Shown: one piece after another, positions 31,571 to 64,000 of the stretch
How positions within the stretch are numbered: position 1 is the stretch's first letter
Layout of the letters: each line of letters opens with the position of its first letter
DNA from: Paracyclopina nana
Taxonomy: Eukaryota > Arthropoda > Copepoda > Cyclopoida > Cyclopettidae
Assembly: GCA_019096065.1 (NCBI GenBank)
Contig: JAGUCH010000009.1
Coordinates: 2,180,001 to 2,244,000 of the forward strand
DNA length: 64,000 bases
Reading direction: 5' to 3'
Notes under the pieces: model-generated
What the model was told of the DNA's origin: nothing
Databases searched by the model: none
Seen by the model: only the letters and a program-made list of their open reading frames with translations
Position numbers and translations under genes: made by a program

Positions 31571-33118
31571 ATGAAAACATTGCTTGGATTGATTTTGCTT
31601 ACAGCAGCTCAGGCTGCAATAGGGCAGAAATGTGGCCAAAATGGCCAATGTGTCCAAAGTGATTTGGTTTACATGTACTCCACAGTGGTGAACAGCCATG
31701 AATGCTTAAAGCTATGCAAAGACAATCAAGATTGCCAATGGTACAGCTACCAACCTGGATTGAAATACTGCACACTCTACAAAAACTGCAAAGAACTGTC
31801 AACTGAGAATTGTGATGGTTGCTCATCTGGTGAAGTTACTTGCTCAGCAGAATGCGGTCTGAAAGGATCCTGTTCAGTAAGATGAATAATTATTTCAAAG
31901 TTGACTTGGTGGAAACTGATTATTAAAAATTATCTAAGGCTTCTGCCCTTCATGAAACAACAGCCTTCAATGGTTACGACTGCTTAAGGAAATGCAAGCT
32001 GAGCGACATATGTAAATGGTATACCTATGATTACTCCAATGGTCACTGTTCAATGTTCAAAGAATGCTCTTATCTGACAGAGTCAAAGAATGAATCGACA
32101 TCAGGTCTTGTAACATGCCCACAAAAAATGAATGGTAAGATAATGAGCCATTTTAATGAGAGAGCATTTACCAAGTATTTCCTGATTAGGACAAATTCTC
32201 ATCAGTCATGGTGATGTTAAGCAAAACGAGGAACCTTTAAAAAGTTCGGATGTATTTGATACAATACTGGAAACATCAAAGTGTCAGATTCCATATGATC
32301 ATGAGAGCTTGGGAGGAGCAATTGGCGGACTTCTTTATGACAGCATCCCATTTGTTTGTGGAGGAACAGAGAATCCGGAGTATTGCTACATTCTTGGCAA
32401 TCCTGAGCCAGTGACAAAAATGTCCGAGAAAAGATATGGTGGAGCAGGAGCTGTTATTCATGGCTCTACCTTATTTATCGTCGATGGTACTTCCTCAGAA
32501 TATGTTAAGCCTGGCTTATCTGTACCAGGTCCGGATCTTCCTCAGCCAATCAGAGGCCAATGCTTGGTCAACTACAACTCAACACATTTAATGATGATTG
32601 GAGGTTTCATCGGGCTGGATATTAACTCAACATACTTTTTCAATATCCAAAATGAAGAATGGATCAGAGGTCCAGATTTGAATGTCAAACGAAAGTGGCA
32701 TTCATGCGGATTAGTTCATGACGAAGAAGAAAATCCGATCGTGGTTGTGATTGGTGGGTGGGATATTAATCATGTGGAGTTGCTTTTTGCCAACTCTGAT
32801 TCGTGGGTAGAAGGTATATCACCAACCTTGCTCATAATTATTAAGCTATTGCATAATAATGTAATATTTTTCATAGGCCCAGAGGTGCCTTTCTATCCAA
32901 ATATTGCTCTTGCCAAAGTTGTGAATGGAGTCAAAGCCAATGAATTATATCTGATTGGGGGAGTTACATACAGACCAGTTGATCATATCATAAAGAACGT
33001 CCATAAGCTAGCCTATAAAGATGGACAGTTTGAATGGCTTTGGACTGATATTCAGATGGACAGAGGCAGAAAAGATCACGAAGCTTTTCAAGTACCTGAT
33101 GGTCTATGTCAAAATTGA
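31571..33118 (+). CDS. Secreted PAN/apple plus Kelch-repeat protein 2, 455 aa, four exons
   Basis: Exons are 31571-31876, 31939-32134, 32190-32813 and 32877-33118. Introns are 62, 55 and 63 bp in the same positions and phases as gene 1. Exon 2 is exactly 196 bp in both, so the pair arose by tandem duplication. A signal peptide (LLGLILLTAAQAAIG) is followed by two PAN-like Cys modules (HECLKLCKDNQDCQWYSY; YDCLRKCKLSDICKWYTYDY) and Kelch blades (LMMIGGFIG, NPIVVVIGGW, ELYLIGGVTY, with EEWIRGPDL). The block GRKWHSCGVI of gene 1 is KRKWHSCGLV here, while the second blade lost its GG (LFIVDGTSSEY). The last intron has no stop in frame, but its GT..AG borders and matching position argue for splicing. 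The protein is predicted to be extracellular. Confidence 0.85.
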
Positions 33119-33123
33119 ATAAA
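33118..33123 (+). terminator. Poly(A) signal touching the stop codon of PAN-Kelch gene 2
   Basis: The text AAT TGA ATA AAA places AATAAA so that its first base is the last base of the TGA stop. The 3' UTR would be only the 10-30 bases to the cleavage site. Confidence 0.6.
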
Positions 33124-33432
33124 AAAGTGCACTTATAGCAGAAACAGAACATCAAACGGAATATAACTTACTCATTTCACGCAACCTTTTTTTGCTAAGA
33201 ATCAACTGGTTACATCTGGTTTAAAAAATATAAAATACTTACATTATGTTTTCATTATCTCACTTGAGTTGAGGGCTGAACCTTTCTATTAAATTGCAGT
33301 TTCCATTTGGGTTTCATTAGCAATTTTCCTTAACAAAAACTGGAATATGTCAGCTTGCACAGTCACTTCCCTCCAGCTGCTCACGTAGCAAAGTTGTCCG
33401 TTAAAAAAAACATCAACAAAGGAGAGCCACAA

Positions 33433-35895
33433 ATGGCTCAACAAATACCAATCTTTACTGTGGATGCCTTCAGTCCTGGGCCTTTTGGTAAGCCACTGCC
33501 ATGGAAAAATTAAAACTATCAAAATAACTATCATTTTATAGGTGGAAATCCTGCTGCTGTGTGTCTACTTGAAGAAGACATTTCAGATGAGCTAAAGCAG
33601 AAAATGGCTCTTGAAATGAACTTGTCTGAAACAGCATTTGTCACCCCTCTCTCAGTTGAGGCAGATCCTTTCAAAAATGGCAAAAACTTCTCCCTAAGAT
33701 GGTTTACTCCCACGACTGAAGTGCCATTGTGTGGACATGCTACCCTAGCCTCTGCCACTATTCTATTTTATGAAATGGGCAATCAAAATGTGAGTAATGC
33801 CTTTATTGCAATTTTACAGATTTGACATCACTTGACATCTTGCCAAAGTCAGCAATTTTTCCAATCAGACCAAATACTTTGCCTCCAATCAGTCCTTGGA
33901 TGAGTTGGTGCCACAGAGCATGCATTCTGTAGTTAGGTCCTCTGAATGGGTCAGTTATTCCAGGGCATAATATCAGATCCAGGTTGGCCAAAGTCACATA
34001 GGAAAGGGGATGTAAGAATAGAAAATTGAAGATGCCAAAGTAGCCATAGGCCTTAAGGGTGTAGCTTAAGTCTTGCAAGGGTTCAGGGGTCAGTCTTCCC
34101 TCAAAAAATAGATAAATTGGAATGATCAGGAGTAAAATGTGCTCCCACCAATAAGTGAAAATTTCCCCTGGCAAGAAAAGCGTATTTGTCACTGGTAGAA
34201 CACATGCACAAATTGGAAGGTGCATCAAATTCAGAGATATTTTGAACAGCTCTCGGGCCAACTTTGACCTCACAGGGTTCAGGCACAGGATCACAATTTG
34301 AAGTACACAAAATATGTGACAAGGATTAAGAATGTAAATTAACTGTTTGGAGGCCAACTTGTAGCATAACTCCATACCAAAGGCCATAGAAATCAATATT
34401 ATTAATATCAGTCTTGCTGTTGGCATTTCCCATCTTTCATCAGATGCTCTAAAAAGAAAGTAAATTGTCTCATTAGTTGGTAAAAGCAACTCAGTAATTC
34501 ATGCTGAGCCACAAAAAGGGTATTGCTGACATATCGAGATCAGCTTGTTGCTGAATTGTCTCTGAATATTTCTATGTTGAGGCAACTGAGATGGTCCGCT
34601 AAAAAAGTCTAAAGATAGCTAGATAAATTATAAATTGAGATTCAACGCATGTTGTGAATAACTGAGCTTAGCAGGTGAGACATGGAGCTAACCTGACAAA
34701 CTCAATTATCATGGACACTTACTTGAATTTCTCACTTTTTGACCACTTCCACCCAACGAATATAGCAAGGCATGAACATGACAAGCCATATGCTGACTCA
34801 ATGATCCTCTGTTGTGGCTCAGTGAATCTTTCACACTGAGGCCCACCATTTCCAGGCAGGTCAAAGTCAATGCCACCAGTTAAAATATCCATAAGGCTGT
34901 TTTGTTTCTCCAAAGAGTCAATGACACCTTTCAGAAGTAGTTGTTCTTTACTTGAATTCATGACTCTTTATCAGCTGCTGAATGAAGCTTTTATAACTGT
35001 TGCTTCTTCTAGCTTCCTCTGGGCAGAGGTTTTCTACCTGGGCATTATAATCTCTAATTTCCTTGTTGTGCTTCTATGCTACCTTTTTTCCAATATATAT
35101 GCCATGCAGATTGTTGCTACTCTATCTAGCTACATTTTGATATAACTGGACTATAGTGGACTTTCCCTGAACAATTTATGTTCCTGTTAAATGTCGCTGA
35201 CTGAATTTGAATTTCCGAATCGATTCTTAGGCAATTGAATTTGTTACGAGACAAAGTGGAATTTTATCAGCCAAAAAAAGCTCTAGTGTCCAGAACGGAG
35301 TGGAAATGGTTCTCCCCATAAATCCACCCGAGATGAACCTTGATGATCCCAACTCTTCTGCCCAAATATGGAAGTTGGTGAATACCATCACTGATAATAA
35401 TCCCGGATTGAATGTCAAAAATGTACGGCTCTCAGAGAAAACTAAGAAACTGCTTATCAGACTCCAGGATGATGTAACAATGGCCCAATTGGAGGGCATG
35501 AAGGTAGATTTTTAGTAGAATGCTTTCAAAATTGCCAAAATTGCGATTTTTGAATTTAGGTGGACAAAGAGGCCCTGTTGAAAATCGACACTTTGGATCA
35601 AGTACGTGGAGTGATCATTACCGTGGATGGCAAGAAAGAAAGTGGAGGCAAGTACGACTTTGTCTCCAGATATTTTGCTCCTTGGGTTGGCATTCCGGAA
35701 GACCCAGTGACAGGATCAGCTCACACTGTTTTAACTACGTATTGGTCCAAAGAGAAATCCGGAGCCAAGCACTTTTTTGCCAAGCAATGCTCTTCCAGAG
35801 GAGGCGAGCTCACGTTGATGATTCGCGGTGAAGATGAGCTGGTCGTTTGTGGACAAGGAACCATTGTTCTTAGAGGATCTTTTCTCATCTCGTAG
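33433..35895 (+). CDS. PBLD: PhzF-family isomerase-like protein (PBLD/MAWBP type), 303 aa, four exons
   Basis: Exons are 33433-33487, 33542-33789, 35231-35503 and 35560-35895. Introns are 54, 1441 and 56 bp in phases 1, 0, 0; the total is 912 bases. The protein starts [20 protein letters not shown], the family signature in which the DAF..GNPAAVC segment forms the active-site edge. NLSETAFV follows (its Glu is the catalytic acid in PhzF), then [19 protein letters not shown]. The C-terminal half has the second lobe, [20 protein letters not shown] and [12 protein letters not shown]. All conserved stretches are present, so the fold (two hotdog-like halves) and probable isomerase chemistry should be kept. 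The physiological substrate of animal PBLD is not known. Human PBLD is a similar length. The long second intron contains the antisense TMEM164 gene. Confidence 0.93.
33802..33807 (-). terminator. Poly(A) signal overlapping the TMEM164 stop codon
   Basis: The minus strand reads CAA TAA AGG. AATAAA contains the TAA stop at 33805-33803. Cleavage 10-30 bases downstream would fall at roughly 33772-33792, across the PBLD exon-2 splice donor at 33790. Confidence 0.6.
33803..34961 (-). CDS. TMEM164: TMEM164 orthologue, 294 aa, two exons, nested in a PBLD intron
   Basis: Exon 1 is 34961-34723 (79 codons plus 2 bases, donor TTCAA|GTAAGT). Exon 2 is 34448-33803 (acceptor CTTTTTAG). The 274-bp intron is phase 2. 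Diagnostic TMEM164 blocks appear in order: [20 protein letters not shown] and PQQRIIES near the N-terminus; [20 protein letters not shown], where the NPCH motif follows; [12 protein letters not shown] then LTPEPL; and [20 protein letters not shown] followed by HQ. Several membrane helices are visible. Human TMEM164 is a multi-pass membrane acyltransferase that makes ether phospholipids used in autophagy and ferroptosis, with Asn-Pro-Cys-His and a late His kept here. Length nearly equals the human protein. The whole gene lies on the opposite strand within PBLD intron 2. Confidence 0.92.
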
Positions 35896-35912
35896 AAATA
35901 TAATGGTGATTT

Positions 35913-35918
35913 ATTAAA
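35913..35918 (+). terminator. Poly(A) signal of the PBLD gene (ATTAAA)
   Basis: ATTAAA, the common variant signal, starts 18 bases after the PBLD TAG stop. Confidence 0.45.
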
Positions 35919-35935
35919 GAATAGTAAGAACAAGT

Positions 35936-35941
35936 TTTATT
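35936..35941 (-). terminator. Candidate poly(A) signal of the Shroom gene
   Basis: AATAAA on the minus strand lies 249 bases past the Shroom stop codon and about 40 bases from the PBLD 3' end. The two convergent transcripts would thus meet or overlap. Confidence 0.5.
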
Positions 35942-36189
35942 CAACCCGGATTTGTACATGATTATTATATATCGATAGCATAGTATTTTTTCTTTCGATA
36001 GTCAGAAAAGAACTCCAATTTAGTAAGTATTATGTACACACACCGGTTCAAGACTAGGGACACAAAACGATCACTAAATGGAAAAAAAGTAAGTTTTTGA
36101 GTAGTTGTATAGTTGTTTTTCTCGTTGCCAAGTTCACAGCCAGGCGCTCGCGTAATAAAACTCCGGGTGGAATGATCCGGATCGTGTTG

Positions 36190-58284
<22,095 letters not shown>

Positions 58285-61200
58285 CTGTAAACAGACACGA
58301 AATTAAAATATTAAAAGCGTGACGCGCCGATTTGGCAATATTAATGAAAGTGTTTTAAATGACAGATGAAGTTTGGCGAACAAAGGTCATCATTTCTTCT
58401 CTTCATCGTGCACATTCGAAAAGTGCTCATTTGCAAGAGGTTTGCAAGAGCGAGAGAGAGAAAGTAAAATTGATGCCCACGAAAAAAGCGATCCAAAGAT
58501 CACCCCTTTTTAATCTGGAAATCAAGCCATAAATTCGGTCTGTGTGTACTATGCAACTCACCATAAAAAAGCTAAAATTACAGCTCTTACCGATTGCCGA
58601 ATCGTGTGAGGAAAATCAATATTTAACAGCACAGATGGCCATAAAAATCACTCAAGTATCTAATTTTATTACATAATATACTACGCAGATTGACCCAGCT
58701 CGTGAATAGCAATTTTTTGGGCTCGCTAAATAGTAGAAGACCGATTTCACTCGAGATCTCGCGTTTTCTCCGAGCAGTGTTGCAAAAAAGCACGCAATTT
58801 AAAATGGATCAAGTTTGCAGCTATGATTATGGTGGTCTTGGCAATTATCAGCTGAATTAATGAATAGCTATTACTGTTGGCTCACCGTGTAATTTCAGGT
58901 CAGCAAAGATCATACTATTGCTCGTACAAGAACTGGTTAACAAGTGATAATTTCATTATGCCCATAAAAGAGGAGAAAAGTGCCTCTAATTCTAGACTAC
59001 TTGCACGGTAGCCAAAACGGAAAAAGGAGCCCACAGATAATTTCATAGTTGTGATAGGGGATAATTTGATCAGTCGACCTTTTCTGTTTGCCCATTTTTC
59101 AATTATTGCTGCTGTTTTGATCGAGGCAATTTTTCGCCTAGCTTGTTTATTTATGGTAATGCGACAAATAAGAAATGGCAGCAGTTAAATAGCGTGGCCT
59201 TCAAATGCCAACTGACTCATGGATTGCCTTGAAATTATTGCACCCAAGAAGAATTCATGCAGCATCGAGTGGTGGACATTTGATGCTCCTTTTTCCGCAC
59301 TGTGCATCAGCAGCATCAAAGGCAAATAATATGTAATTTAAAAACCTCAATTGCATTTATGGGGAAAAAACAGGTCTGCTTCTTTTGACACTTCCTTCTT
59401 TACAAGCTGGTTCAATTTCATATCAAAATCCGAGCTAAGCAAGATATAGGCCAAAAATTAAAAGCATATCTTTCATGGATGGGAAATGGTCAAAAGTAAG
59501 CTATTTTGGGGACGTAAAGATTAATAGCCTTTTAACAGCACAGTTATGAGCCGCGTCAAGTCGCCATCACCATCAGTCATGTTAATTTTTCAACGTTTTC
59601 CCGCATTTCAGTCATCATCTGGAGAAATAACCTTGCGTTATCATGGGCAGACCTGAACTTTGGAAGTAACTCTCAATAATCCATCCCAATTGACCTTTTC
59701 GGTGTCGTCACGTGCTCGCTGTTTCTACACCTGATATTCTGAGGAAATGAGACTTTTACGACACTGAGCTAATTCAAACGTCATTATCAGCAGCATCATT
59801 TCCCACAAGTCCTGCTCGGCTAACCAAGACCACCAAAATGTGGACATCTATTCCCCATTCGTGCATGTCATGTGTTGACTCAGTTCCATTTCCCAAATTC
59901 ATCATAATAAAAAAGAGAAGCTGAATTTTTGTTTAACCTCAGAGGAAAACAGGTCATCATTGGCAACCACAAAATGTGAACAAAGCCAAGATTCTCACTT
60001 TAAGCTCTCACACATGCTATAAATTACATTGGTAGCATACATCCGAAAAAAAGTATCAGCTTCCTACTAAATGCTCTGGTGGCTGCAACAGCCGACAAAA
60101 GAACTATGTCAGCTCACAGAGAAATGAAAAATTTGCATGGCCAGCAAAGTCCAAAGCATTTTTCATCAAAGACCCGCACCATGCTGAGATGATAGAAAAT
60201 TTAGCCGACCCACCTCGACACACACACACTGGTCGGAACTGCAATTTAGCGTATTTTCCCAGTCGGACTTGCCCAGTGTGCAACCCTCAGCCAACCCGAG
60301 GATAATGAGATTTTCCGAAGCACACAAGCCAAAATGGGCTCAATAAAGTAATTCATGAATGGAAAACAACAAGGTATTTCCGAAGGTCTCGGTAATTCTC
60401 TCAAAATAAATCAGGCTAAAAAACGAGAAGCAACATTGGCTCTCAGCGCTGCAGTTAAGTAGCAATCAGCTGAGTCATGCGAGTGATATTAACGCCTGTT
60501 TGTGTTTACATTTTTCCCGCCGCTGCTACCACCGTTTTTATATTATGTAATCTATGAGTAAGCAGCATTAGAGCACAGCTCAGTTTTCCAAAATAGCCAA
60601 GGCCAAAAAATCATTCAATTTAAAAATGGCGGATTCATTTTCTTGCCTCATTTTGGCCGAAATCAGCCGGGAAAACATTGCCTTTTTTAGGCATAAGGAA
60701 TTTTCCAGCTAGGATACAGTTTGCTGCCATTTCATGGGCATTTACAGCCGGACAACTTAAATCACTCGATGATACCCATCTTTATTTCTGGAAAAGGCTG
60801 TAATTTCCTCTAATAAAACATGCTTCACACTCAACAAAAGAGGTGACCTAGATTTACATTTAAAATCATTATTATGCATCTGACCCACAAAATGGTAAGA
60901 TTCAAAAGCGGTTCTACTTATTGGGCTGCTATCTCTCAGTTTTTTTTGTGGCTTGGCCATTTTTTGCCGCAACTATTTTCAGAGTTGGCGCGCGGGATCT
61001 CTTTTCTCTGAGTGTCAAGGCATCTAATCTCGCAGAGGCGTGAAGGAATTCGGGATCTCACTTCAAACACTTCAAATAAATTTTCTTTGCTTTGTGCCCC
61101 TAATCCCTTCTTCCCCAAGTTTAGCAAAGGAGACGTTAACCCTTTTTTGCCCATAATAATTCAGTGTGTGCGCGCGCGTGCAGATTTATTATGTGAAGTC

Positions 61201-63961
61201 ACGTGACGGGGTAAACAAATATGGACGAGATCCGGAATGGCAAGAAAAAGAGCATTTGCATGCGTGTGGCGAGTAATCTGATCCTCCTCATGTCTGAATA
61301 GAGATCAGTTTTATTGCACTCAATAAAAAGCGAGAGGACATTGAGATCTTTGAAGTTTTGTTGCCCCGTCTTACACTTTCTCCCATTTTGCAATGGCTTC
61401 AACCAATTTTATGTACACATGGAATTAGAGCACTGTGGGACTTGCCAGCTTAAAAATATTTTTATTTCATTTTGCCAATAAGAATCAATAATCAAAACCA
61501 AATTAATTTTTTCATGCGAGATTGAAAAACCTTTTTTCTTTTTTTAGTATGCAAAATCTCCCTGTTTTTGCAGAGGAGGTGCCAATAAATGTCGAGTGTG
61601 ACTTTACTGTATGCATAAAGTTCAACCACAGCATAAATCCGACATTTATGCCCTCATTTGTGCCCAAAATCTCTCTCATTACAGATTCAGGTCAAACATC
61701 CTATTCCAATATTTTGAGGCCTTAATCTACTGGATGTCATTTCTGACATAAAAACTCCAGGGGGCGCCACTACTGGAGAATTGCAAAAAATAGCAATGAG
61801 TCTGCATTTCTCAAGGAGGGGGATTCAAATCAGGTGACAATGGACATAATTGTTTTTCACCGTTTTGACAGCCTAAAAAAACAGCACACCATTTGAAATG
61901 GAAGCACTTTTTCCACATTCTCATTGTGCTCTATGCCAAGGAAGTTGTGTCATCATCTACTTTCTTCTTTTGTGAATGGTTAAAGATAATGATCAGGAAG
62001 TAACTTTGTCAAAAATGAAGCTGGTTTATTCCAAGAGGCTCCCACCAAAACTCAGCCATTTTGAAACGTAAAAAAGGTCAACAGACTACTGAAAAGGTAG
62101 AATTTTTCCACAGCAATGTCATCTCTTGACAGTTGTCATGCCTTTAATACAACATGTTGGACCACCAGATATTAAAAAAAAATCTCCTTTGTTATATTAT
62201 TGGGGTCAAGCTCTGGACTCGAGTCATTCACTGCTTTTTTCCAGGGGGCGTTTTAAGCCAAGAAGAAGAAAGTGTGCATCAATGCAATTGTGCATTGTTC
62301 AAGGATTTGGCCAAGGCATCATCATAAGAAGTATATTAAATGTAAGCAGAGCTTTTAAGCAAAATAGCTTAAAGTACTGAATATTCTCCCAATATTTATA
62401 CAAGTCTGCATATCTCATGTCACATGTTTGTCACTATTGTGACATGCTGACCCACAATGTCAAAAGAATCTTGACGACTCAGCTTTGCCCCAGGCTCCTT
62501 CAGTGGATTTTGGATGCTCAAAAGCAAAGATACTCATGTCAACCATCATCATGAATATATATGGAGAAATTTCCTGATTGATGATGAATCAATAAAGACT
62601 GGACATTTCTCTGATGAATTTATAAAAGTGTCCAAACAATCGATCTTGGGCCATGTCAAGCCAAGTTTCACTTTTGTTCCTCGTATTTGGACCGCTCAAT
62701 CAACTCAAAGTGAGAGAGGAATTTCGCCAATTCTCAGGAATATTCATCTCAGATCATCATCACCTTTCGGGTGAGAAAACACAAAACTTTCATCATCATC
62801 TTCGTCGTCAATGGCTAAAAACGAAAGTGGACTGTGGAAATTCAGCCCAATAATAACGAGAAAATTTGGGGCGCTCTTCCCAAGGCAAAAACCGCAAAAG
62901 CTTCAGATAAGAATCAATTAACTGAAAATCTCTACAACATCATTAGCTTGAAATATCTCTGCTAAAAGCCCGGCCAAGGCTTGATTATCTCCTTGTTAAG
63001 ATCGGATTACGAGGATTTACTTCTGAACTGATCACTTTTAAAAAAATAAAGCCAAAAAAAAACAAGATTTGTACTGCATCACTGCAATTATACTATTTAG
63101 GCTCGGCCTTTTTTGCAATGAGTTTTTGCTCTCGCAGAAATTGCGGTGTGCCTGAAAAATGATGCTTTTTTTGCATATGTAGAAGCTCTACCATTTATTC
63201 TTGACCAGGGAGCAACCCAAGATAACAAACCTAATCTGATTTGCACAAAGCAGAAGTGGCTCGCTGCGTTGTAAAACTTGAACAATTTAGATCTCTCAAA
63301 TTATCTTATGCTGTGGTGTAAAATAGCACAACAACTTGACGACGAAGAAGATGAGAGAGGATTTATGACTGGTTAAGCCACCACAATAAGATCAGCCAGG
63401 CCCAGCCAAAAAAACCTGCTAAATCAATGTTGAAACAGGGATGCCCAAAATATAATGGCTGAGGCCAAAACATGCCAATGCCATGATGCATGAAATTATC
63501 ACGGTGGGACATATGACCATACTTTCCTTCCAAAACTTCCAAATAAAAAGGACTTAAATTGGCCGGCGCCACTTTTGAGCCTTTTTTCCCCTTTGTGTAG
63601 GTTGAGTACTTGCACATAGTGATTTATGCCCGAAGCAAAATTTAACTCTCCCTTTCGAAGATGGTGAGGGAAAATATATTGCATGATGCACAAGAAGATG
63701 GTGAAAAACCAGCAGAAAACAGCTCTTACAAATTACTTTCCATTTCAAAAATTTCTTGAGATTAGCTGCAGCTGTTTAGCTCACATCGAAAAATCGAGTC
63801 AAGACTCATTTTGCCTGGTACAACAACAGCACCAGCCAATTGTCTGGAAAATCTAATTTCTCAGAAGAGCACCTCAACTAAAGTGCAGCAGCAGCAGCAG
63901 CATCAGGTAGTTTAGAAATTTGAGGCCAGGTGATGACTTTTTACCTTGATGGTTTTTTTTC
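58285..63961. other. Region upstream of the last recognised Shroom exon, no gene supported
   Basis: AT-rich with scattered short ORFs on both strands. No exon with motif, phase and splice agreement was found. It should be Shroom intron or 5' region. A short CAG run at 63890-63901 is followed by a donor-like CAG|GTAGTT. Confidence 0.4.
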
Positions 63962-64000
63962 AGCCAGCTCAAGAATGAATTCATTGAGGCCAAGAAGACA
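63962..64000 (+). other. Possible exon start at the window edge
   Basis: GATGGTTTTTTTTCAG immediately before 63962 is a textbook splice acceptor on the plus strand. The following 39 bases are open in one frame (QLKNEFIEAKKT). The minus strand also has a donor-like CAAG|GTAAAA here, with an open stretch to its right. Which strand is used, if either, cannot be settled from this edge. Confidence 0.2.

Noticed and set aside
63880..64000. A short plus-strand intron from 63906 to 63961 joining the CAG-run segment to the edge exon
   Set aside because: The donor and acceptor look good and the length suits this genome, but the frame that keeps the second exon open meets a stop shortly upstream with no ATG after it, so coding is unproven.

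Overview
The window is eukaryotic nuclear DNA, most likely from an arthropod, perhaps a crustacean. Support comes from spliced genes with GT..AG introns, TATA boxes close to start codons, AATAAA poly(A) signals, and animal families: Shroom, TMEM164, PBLD/PhzF, a CYP2-clan P450, a 7TM receptor and secreted PAN-Kelch proteins. The base composition is AT-rich. No species-level marker was seen, so 'arthropod/crustacean' is an inference from protein style.

Layout. (1) 1-8.7 kb is repeat-dominated. It holds a minus-strand BEL/Pao-like retroelement (Gag-like ORF plus the start of a second ORF joined by a TAATG overlap) and a GC-rich block of unknown origin. Two abutting tandem arrays follow (159-bp and about 105-bp periods), then several small inverted-repeat DNA elements (MITEs). 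(2) 9-28 kb is sparse. It holds a small two-exon helical-protein gene (+), an intact two-exon P450 (-), a small secreted, possibly GPI-anchored Cys protein (-), a degenerate tRNA-like sequence (-), a three-exon 7TM receptor (-), more MITEs and a composite foldback element. (3) 28.4-36 kb is the compact gene cluster. It has two tandem paralogues (+) encoding secreted PAN-plus-Kelch proteins, then a PBLD/PhzF isomerase-like gene (+) whose third intron contains a complete antisense TMEM164 gene. (4) 36.2-58.3 kb holds seven exons (799 codons) of a Shroom gene (-), whose 5' part lies beyond 58.3 kb or outside the window. No firm gene was found from 58.3 to 64 kb.

The genes do not form a pathway. 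Shared features are very short introns (54-66 bp) beside long repeat-bearing introns, and tight 3' ends. In three genes the stop codon lies inside or touches AATAAA. TMEM164 ends only a few bases from a PBLD splice donor. The PBLD and Shroom 3' ends converge within 300 bp.

All exon joins were made by eye. Summed coding lengths are multiples of three and intron phases match at every proposed junction, but no transcript evidence was available.
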